Source: Actinomycetes bacterium (lineage in GTDB: Bacteria > Actinomycetota > Coriobacteriia > Coriobacteriales > JAEZXW01). Taken from it: DNA of 10,431 nucleotides. Each line of letters opens with the position of its first letter. Position 1 is the first letter of the stretch. Below the pieces are notes generated by a model. That model saw only the letters and a program-made list of their open reading frames with translations. It was not told the DNA's origin and did not search any database. Positions 5,966 through 10,431 of this stretch are shown here, in pieces. The stretch lies in the NCBI GenBank assembly GCA_023419515.1, contig JAEZXW010000057.1, positions 1 to 10,431 of the forward strand, given 5' to 3'. The translations under genes and the position numbers were made by a program.

Positions 5966-7366
5966 GTGCAGTTACGGCGCTTATTCCACGGTGGAGTACA
6001 TCCAGCTGAATATAAGATCACCCAGGGTGATCCCATTGTTGATATGCGACGTGATTTTGATCACGTCGCAATTCCTATGCACATGCACACGGGTATTCCG
6101 TGCAAGCCGCTGGTAAGCCGTGGTGACGTGGTTGCATTGGGTCAGGTGATTGGCGAGCCGCTTGGCATTGCGGTCCCGATTCACGCGACCGTCTCAGGCA
6201 AAGTCATAAGTGTCAAGCAGGAGTTTTTGGCAACCGGTCAGGTCGATGAGGTTATCACGATTGAAAACGACGGAGCCTATACCCCCGACTCCCAGTATTT
6301 CAAGCCGATTGAGACTACAGATCGTCAGAGCTTTTTGACGGCGCTGCGTGCAAGCGGCTTGGTTGGCTTGGGTGGCGCGGGATTTCCGACTTGGCAAAAG
6401 TTTCCCTCGATTCCTGATCAACCGCTCGAGATCCTGTTGGTCAACGGCATGGAGTGCGAGCCTTATATCACTTCAGATCATCGTCAGATGCTGGAGCAGA
6501 CCGAGCTTATCATCGCGGGTGTTGTTCGTGTAGTGCGTGAGCTTGACTTTAAGCAGGCAATCATTGGCGTTGAGGATAACAAGCCCGATGCACTTGAAGC
6601 ACTGCGTTTAAGCCTGCAGATGTATCTGCAGGATGCCGATGAGCGTTCGGCGCTCGCCGCAGCAAAGGTTGAGGTGCGATCATTTCCAACTCGCTTTCCT
6701 CAGGGGGCTGCCAAAGTCTTTGTGAAGGCAGCGACTGGGCGAGAGGTGCCTGCTTTTGGCCGTACGACCGCTGTGGGTGTGCAGGTCATCAACGTGACAA
6801 CCTGCCTAAAGCTCGAAGCGTACTTTTCACAAGGCGAGCCACTGATAGACAAGGTTATCACTCTGACTGGAGATGCCGTAGCAGGTGCTGGTAACTATCG
6901 AGTGCCGATTGGTGCCAAGGTTAGCGATCTTATCGAGAAAACCGGAGGGTATCTGACAGACCCTGCCAAGCTCTTGATGGGTGGCCCCATGAACGGTATC
7001 GCGCTTTCGAGTGATGATGTCTCGATCGTCAAGCAGAATAATGCGATCCTAGCGCTCAGCGATAAGCTCGCAAAAAACCATGAGGAACTGCCCTGTATTC
7101 GCTGCGGCAAGTGCGTGAAGGCGTGTCCGATGCGCTTGATGCCACTCATGCTCGATCGGGCTGCTCGTGAGCAGAATTTTGAGGAGCTTGACACCTGCGG
7201 GGTCATGAACTGTATTGAATGCGGTGCCTGCTCGTTTGTCTGCCCGTCAAAACGTTATCTCGTGCAATCGATCAAGGTAGGTAAATCCTTCTATCGCATC
7301 GAGTCAAACCGACTCAAGACCCAGCAGCGCACGAGTACGGGCGTAACGCGAGGAGGTCGAGCATAA
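5966..7366 (+). CDS. rnfC: Rnf complex NADH-binding subunit RnfC
   Basis: RnfC is the peripheral cytoplasmic subunit of the Rnf ferredoxin:NAD oxidoreductase; it binds NADH and FMN and passes electrons through two 4Fe-4S clusters. The 466-residue protein starts LRRLFHGGVHPAEYK, the usual GGxHP opening. A biotinyl-like barrel precedes the glycine-rich loop GLGGAGFPT (134-142), and NGMECEPYIT is the conserved flavin/NADH region. A SLBB-like segment (about 300-345) precedes the clusters. Motif one is Cys377, Cys380, Cys383, Cys387 (CIRCGKCVKACP); motif two is Cys416, Cys419, Cys422, Cys426 (CIECGACSFVCP). The start is GTG, with AGAAGAAGG at 5947-5955; no ATG precedes GGVHP in frame. The tail is basic and short. 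Order rnfC-D-G-E-A is the common clostridial one. AGGAGGT for rnfD lies inside its last codons. Confidence 0.96.
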   Translation: MQLRRLFHGGVHPAEYKITQGDPIVDMRRDFDHVAIPMHMHTGIPCKPLVSRGDVVALGQVIGEPLGIAVPIHATVSGKVISVKQEFLATGQVDEVITIENDGAYTPDSQYFKPIETTDRQSFLTALRASGLVGLGGAGFPTWQKFPSIPDQPLEILLVNGMECEPYITSDHRQMLEQTELIIAGVVRVVRELDFKQAIIGVEDNKPDALEALRLSLQMYLQDADERSALAAAKVEVRSFPTRFPQGAAKVFVKAATGREVPAFGRTTAVGVQVINVTTCLKLEAYFSQGEPLIDKVITLTGDAVAGAGNYRVPIGAKVSDLIEKTGGYLTDPAKLLMGGPMNGIALSSDDVSIVKQNNAILALSDKLAKNHEELPCIRCGKCVKACPMRLMPLMLDRAAREQNFEELDTCGVMNCIECGACSFVCPSKRYLVQSIKVGKSFYRIESNRLKTQQRTSTGVTRGGRA

Positions 7367-7368
7367 CC

Positions 7369-8352
7369 ATGGTTGGCCTGCAGCTTCGCCTCTCGACATC
7401 CCCGCATATTACTGATCCCAAGAGCTCGACCTCGCGTATCATGATGCTCGTAGTGATCGCGCTCATGCCAACGGTGATTGCTTCGGCGTTTATTTTTGGA
7501 CTTAAAGCGCTTATGATCTGGGCGTTATGCGTCATGGTTTGTGTGGCGTCTGAGCATTTGTTTTGCCTGGCGATCAAACGCCCGTCAACGATTGGGGATG
7601 GATCGGCGGTGGTGACCGGGCTGCTGTTTGCCACGATGCTGCCTGTCGACATTTCGCTCTATGCACTGATTTTGGGCTGCGTTGCTGCGATTGTGTTGGT
7701 CAAGATGGTCTTTGGCGGTATCGGCTTTAACTTTGCCAACCCCGCAGTTGCCGCCCGCATCATGATGGTGGTAGCGTTTCCTGCGGAGTTTGCCGTCTAT
7801 GGTGTGCGCTCGGTTTTTGCGGGAGATACCAAGCTCGATCCGTGGTCGATCTCGGGTATGATCGACACCACAAGCGGCGCCACTCCGATTGCACTGGCAA
7901 AGGCAGGTACACCAGTCGATTACCTTACGCTCTTTTTGGGCACTCACGCAGGCTGCATTGGTGAGACTTGTGTGGCGACTCTTTTGCTCGGTGCGGTCTT
8001 TTTGTTGGTCATGGGGGTTATTGATTTCTGGATCCCTGTGAGTTTTATGGGCGCGGTGATGATCTTCACCGCAATTGCTGGACATGATCCGCTCTTTGAG
8101 CTCTTGTCGGGAGGACTTGTGGTCGGCGCCTGTTTTATGGCAACCGATTACACGACATCCCCGATTACTGCCAAGGGCAAGCTCATCTTTGGCTTAGGCT
8201 GCGGACTGATTACCAGTGTGGTTAGGATCGCAGGATTTTCGATCGAGGCAGTCGCGTTTTCGATCCTGTTTATGAATCTGCTCACCCCGTTCATTGATCG
8301 CGTGTGCCTGACCAAGCCAGTGGGAGGGGTGAAGCGCTTTGGCTCAGAATAG
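7369..8352 (+). CDS. rnfD: Rnf complex membrane subunit RnfD (covalent FMN)
   Basis: RnfD is an integral membrane subunit that carries a phosphoester-linked FMN and, with the other membrane subunits, forms the ion pathway. The 327-residue protein has many hydrophobic segments (eight or nine) and conserved blocks: HITDPKSSTSRIM near the N-terminus, GDGSAVVTGLLFATMLPV, FGGIGFNFANPAVAARIMM, and ATDYTTSPITAKGKLIFGLGCG near the C-terminus. The flavinylation motif is DTTSGAT with Thr172 as expected FMN acceptor, including the Asp at position 166; attachment would need an ApbE flavin transferase, which is not in this window. ATG lies 2 nt after the rnfC stop, with AGGAGGT at 7351-7357. It overlaps rnfG by 14 nt. 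Confidence 0.96.
   Translation: MVGLQLRLSTSPHITDPKSSTSRIMMLVVIALMPTVIASAFIFGLKALMIWALCVMVCVASEHLFCLAIKRPSTIGDGSAVVTGLLFATMLPVDISLYALILGCVAAIVLVKMVFGGIGFNFANPAVAARIMMVVAFPAEFAVYGVRSVFAGDTKLDPWSISGMIDTTSGATPIALAKAGTPVDYLTLFLGTHAGCIGETCVATLLLGAVFLLVMGVIDFWIPVSFMGAVMIFTAIAGHDPLFELLSGGLVVGACFMATDYTTSPITAKGKLIFGLGCGLITSVVRIAGFSIEAVAFSILFMNLLTPFIDRVCLTKPVGGVKRFGSE
8323..8341 (+). promoter_or_regulatory. Strong ribosome binding site that fixes a TTG start for rnfG
   Basis: GGAGGGGT at 8323-8330 lies 8 nt before TTG at 8339, inside the last codons of rnfD. The nearby GTG at 8329 is out of frame with rnfG, and no in-frame ATG occurs before the membrane segment. This makes TTG the best start. Confidence 0.75.
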
Positions 8353-9049
8353 CTCGCAGCAGAGTGCGCAGGGTAGCTCGCAAGACACCGTGCAGGGTGC
8401 TTTACAAAAAACCTCACCTCAAAACAGTCAGCCCAAGTCATTTATCCCAAAGATTGACCTCACTCAAGCGGGGGGCTTATGGCCAACGGCGCTCTTTGTC
8501 ATGATTGCATTGGTCTTTGGTTTAATCTTGGGCATCGTTAATCATTTTTCGGCACCGCGTATCCAGGCGGTGCAAGAGCATGAGGCTTTTGTTTCGCGCC
8601 AGGCAATCTTTCCTGAGGCCGATGACTTTAGACCCATCGACAAGGCAAGTCTTGATCCAGCGCTTGCAAGTGCTGATGAGTTGTTGGATGTCTATGAAGC
8701 GTTGCAAGATCAAAAGCCCATTGGTATCGTAGTGCAAGCTGCTTATCGTGGATATGCCGGTGCGGTGCCTGCCATGGTCGGGGTGAATCGAGCAGGGGAT
8801 GTCCAAGGCATCATCGTGCTCGACAACAAAGAGACCCCGGGGCTTGGCACTAAGGTTTCTGACGATAGTTTTTTGGATCAATTTATCGGAGCATCAGCCG
8901 ATCATTCGTTTGCAGTCAAGCAAGCAGGTCCAGATGAGCAATTAATTGCTGCTGTGACGGGCGCGACATTTTCGAGTAAGGCAATTACTCTGGATGTCAA
9001 CTGTGCACGGGCGGTCTATCAGGATCTAAATAACCAAGGTCGCTGGTAG
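8339..9049 (+). CDS. rnfG: Rnf complex subunit RnfG (covalent FMN, single-pass)
   Basis: RnfG is a single-pass membrane subunit whose FMN-binding domain lies on the outer face and exchanges electrons with RnfD. The 236-residue protein has an N-terminal cytoplasmic stretch of about 45 residues rich in Gln and Ser (low complexity, longer than I expect for the family). One membrane segment follows at 47-67, then the FMN-binding domain: GYAGAVPAMVGVNRAG, ETPGLGTKV, and the flavinylation motif VTGATFSSKA with Thr210 as expected acceptor. The Asp that usually sits three residues before the Ser/Thr of this motif is Ala204 here, unlike in RnfD. The start is TTG, supported by a strong ribosome site. 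It overlaps rnfD by 14 nt, so translation is probably coupled. A 140-nt spacer follows before rnfE. Confidence 0.93.
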   Translation: MAQNSSQQSAQGSSQDTVQGALQKTSPQNSQPKSFIPKIDLTQAGGLWPTALFVMIALVFGLILGIVNHFSAPRIQAVQEHEAFVSRQAIFPEADDFRPIDKASLDPALASADELLDVYEALQDQKPIGIVVQAAYRGYAGAVPAMVGVNRAGDVQGIIVLDNKETPGLGTKVSDDSFLDQFIGASADHSFAVKQAGPDEQLIAAVTGATFSSKAITLDVNCARAVYQDLNNQGRW

Positions 9050-9189
9050 TTTGGTATGGTCGCAGCCATTGTTGCGATCGTATTGCAGCTCCCATGTAGC
9101 CCATGACAACCCGCCGCAGCCGTTGCAACCACTGCGATCTTCGTGCGACAAACGATCCTGTCGCGCGTATCGAATGTAGATGATGCAAG
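9050..9189 (+). promoter_or_regulatory. 140-nt spacer inside the rnf operon with direct repeat and hairpin
   Basis: Neighbouring rnf junctions are only 2 nt apart or overlap, so this gap stands out. CGCAGCC occurs at 9061-9067 and 9115-9121, each followed by GTTGC (after three bases in the first copy, directly in the second) and then GCGATC, giving an imperfect duplication of roughly 25 bases. CGTGCGACA (9142-9150) pairs with TGTCGCGCG (9159-9167) in a 9-bp stem with one G-U pair and an 8-nt loop. There is no T-run. No convincing Shine-Dalgarno site precedes the rnfE ATG. A processing site or a regulatory structure is possible. Confidence 0.4.
9142..9167 (+). other. 9-bp hairpin 22 nt upstream of rnfE
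   Basis: The left arm CGTGCGACA and right arm TGTCGCGCG pair fully with one G-U wobble around the loop AACGATCC. The stem is GC-rich and sits where the ribosome would load for rnfE. It is not followed by T residues, which argues against a terminator. Confidence 0.45.
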
Positions 9190-10182
9190 ATGCAAGATAG
9201 TCAAAACTCGCCTCTGCCGCTGTTGCTTCGCGGCGTCATAAAAGAAAACCCAGTTCTCGTGCTGCTCTTGGGCCTTTGTCCATTTTTGGCGACGACGACT
9301 TCGGTTATCAACGGTCTTGGCATTGGGCTTGCGACGGTTTTTGTGTTAACGCTCGTGAACGTGACCGTCTCGATACTGCGTGCCATCATTCCATCCAAGA
9401 TGCGCATTCCGTTTTACGTGGTTGTTATTGCCGGTTGTGTGACGATCACCCAGCTTTTAATCAAGGCATATTTTCCAACGATCGACAAAGCGCTCGGTAT
9501 TTTTATTCCGCTCATTGCAGTTAACTGCATTGTACTCGGTCGTATTGAGGCGTTTGCTTCGCGTGCCCGCGTGAGTGATGCGCTGTTTGATGCGCTCGGC
9601 ATGGGTTCGGGTTTTACGCTTGCTTGCCTTGCTATGGGTGCTATCCGAGAAGTGCTGGGCGCTGGTACCTTCATTGGCTACGCCGTACCGTGGTTTTATG
9701 AGCATCCCATCTTGCTCTTCGTGATGCCAACCGGTGGTTTTTTGGTCTACGCATTTTTGATTCTGGCGATGACCACTTTGGTTCGCAGAATTGAACGTAT
9801 CAAAACCAAGCGTGAAGCAGGTGAGCCGATCTTTGCCTGGGGACAAGCATTTGAGGTGTCTGCCGAGCAGGGCGCGGCTCTAGCTGAGATGCGTGCGCTT
9901 ATGAGCCAGGTGAAAAATGCCTGCTCCTCGTGTGCTAAGGTCAGTTCGTGCAACATGCAGCAATATCGTGAGCTCTTAAAGCCAGAGGTGCTCAAAGCGC
10001 GTGATCTCATCTTTGGGTTTGGCGCTCAGTATCGCAAGGTTCGTGAGCTTGGCGCTTGCCCCGAAGAAAAGCGGGCACAGGAGATTCGTGCGGCTGCAAT
10101 GGCTGCGGCTGCCTCGCACGGCTCACGTCAGCGAGCGACTGGCGAGCGTCTGGTGTCGCCTCAGGGAGGTGGCTTGTCGTGA
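9190..10182 (+). CDS. rnfE: Rnf complex membrane subunit RnfE with a cysteine-bearing C-terminal extension
   Basis: RnfE pairs with RnfA in the membrane; in solved Rnf/Nqr complexes conserved cysteines of the pair hold an intramembrane iron-sulfur cluster. Residues 1-200 are a normal RnfE: GVIKENPVLVLLLGLCPFLATTTSVINGLG with Cys30, RIPFYVVVIAGCVTI, and IFIPLIAVNCIVLGRIEAFASRA with Cys113, in six membrane segments. The family usually ends near 200-230 residues; this protein is 330. The extra tail follows the basic stretch RRIERIKTKRE, so it should be cytoplasmic. It contains Cys245, Cys248 and Cys254 (CSSCAKVSSC), a further Cys290, and an Ala/Arg-rich end. An in-frame stop at 9181-9183 rules out an upstream start. 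The ribosome site is weak. It overlaps rnfA by 4 nt. The core assignment is firm; the tail's role is unknown. Confidence 0.95.
   Translation: MQDSQNSPLPLLLRGVIKENPVLVLLLGLCPFLATTTSVINGLGIGLATVFVLTLVNVTVSILRAIIPSKMRIPFYVVVIAGCVTITQLLIKAYFPTIDKALGIFIPLIAVNCIVLGRIEAFASRARVSDALFDALGMGSGFTLACLAMGAIREVLGAGTFIGYAVPWFYEHPILLFVMPTGGFLVYAFLILAMTTLVRRIERIKTKREAGEPIFAWGQAFEVSAEQGAALAEMRALMSQVKNACSSCAKVSSCNMQQYRELLKPEVLKARDLIFGFGAQYRKVRELGACPEEKRAQEIRAAAMAAAASHGSRQRATGERLVSPQGGGLS
10164..10181 (+). promoter_or_regulatory. Ribosome binding site and GTG start of rnfA
   Basis: GGGAGGT at 10164-10170 lies 8 nt before GTG 10179-10181, which overlaps the rnfE stop codon in the sequence GTGA. This decides the rnfA start. 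Confidence 0.75.
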
Positions 10183-10431
10183 GCGTACTTTTAGTCATCC
10201 TCTTTAATGCTATTTTTGTACAAAACGTAGTACTCACGCAGTTTTTGGGCATCTGCTCTTTTTTAGGCGTCTCAACTCAGACCAGTTCAGCCAAGGGTAT
10301 GGGTCTTGCGGTCATCGCGGTCATGTGCGGTGCCACGGCAATTACCTGGCCAATTGAGCAGTTCATGCTGATGCCGCTGGGCTTGGGGTATCTGCGCATC
10401 GTACTTTTTGCGCTTGTGATTGCCTGTTTGG
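10179..10431 (+). CDS. rnfA: Rnf complex membrane subunit RnfA, N-terminal part (cut by window edge)
   Basis: RnfA is the inverted-topology partner of RnfE in the Rnf membrane core. About 84 of an expected 190 residues are visible, reading from a GTG start as VSVLLVILFNAIFVQNVVLT, then the conserved FLGICSFLGVST and AKGMGLAVIAVMCGATA. Cys26 is the conserved cysteine that helps bind the intramembrane iron-sulfur cluster. Two positions differ from the pattern I know (NNFVL...FLGxCPFLGVS): the first Asn is Gln and the Pro after the cysteine is Ser. Three hydrophobic segments are seen before the edge. It overlaps rnfE by 4 nt and rnfB should follow beyond the window. Confidence 0.93.
   Translation, partial: MSVLLVILFNAIFVQNVVLTQFLGICSFLGVSTQTSSAKGMGLAVIAVMCGATAITWPIEQFMLMPLGLGYLRIVLFALVIACL

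Noticed and set aside
9056..9106. Tiny open frame for a hydrophobic 16-residue peptide (MVAAIVAIVLQLPCSP) between rnfG and rnfE
   Set aside because: No good ribosome site, very short, and overlaps the repeated segment; too little to call a gene.
8997..9204. Minus-strand open frames of 61-63 codons spanning the rnfG-rnfE gap
   Set aside because: Composition is not protein-like, they overlap both rnf genes and have no ribosome site.

Overview
The window reads as a compact, single-strand (+) stretch of an anaerobic bacterial chromosome carrying two linked modules: tetrapyrrole/heme synthesis (positions 1-4567) and an Rnf ion-pumping ferredoxin:NAD oxidoreductase (5966 to the right edge). The CobA-HemD fusion, the AhbC-type radical SAM enzyme, the clostridial rnfCDGEA order and a moderate GC content suggest an anaerobe; protein flavour and codon use are compatible with class Coriobacteriia (Actinomycetota). 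That placement is a judgement by eye, not a search result.

Left module: the 3' part of hemA (glutamyl-tRNA reductase), hemC (hydroxymethylbilane synthase) and a cobA-hemD fusion are packed with 3-nt and -8-nt junctions and would take charged tRNA-Glu intermediates to uroporphyrinogen III and on to precorrin-2. After a 151-nt spacer with inverted and direct repeats comes a radical SAM protein whose N-terminus and C-terminal cysteines match AhbC, the enzyme that removes acetate side chains from 12,18-didecarboxysiroheme. Together these genes point to the siroheme-dependent ('alternative') route to heme. HemB, HemL, the precorrin-2 dehydrogenase/ferrochelatase, AhbA/B and AhbD are not in the window.

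Middle: two unrecognised membrane proteins (4592-5062, four predicted membrane segments; 5184-5948, one membrane anchor plus a cysteine-free helical outer domain) sit between ahbC and rnfC, separated by a 121-nt spacer that can fold into a two-part stem.

Right module: rnfC, rnfD, rnfG, rnfE and the start of rnfA follow in the usual order, with rnfB expected just beyond the edge. RnfC carries the NADH/FMN glycine loop and two 4Fe-4S motifs, RnfD and RnfG each carry the covalent-FMN threonine motif, and RnfE and RnfA carry the membrane cysteines. Two features depart from the textbook complex: RnfE has an extra C-terminal tail of about 125 residues with a C-x2-C-x5-C cluster, and rnfG and rnfE are separated by 140 nt with repeats and a hairpin. 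No terminator was seen, so hem, ahbC and rnf genes may share transcripts. No tRNA, rRNA, CRISPR array or mobile element was found.
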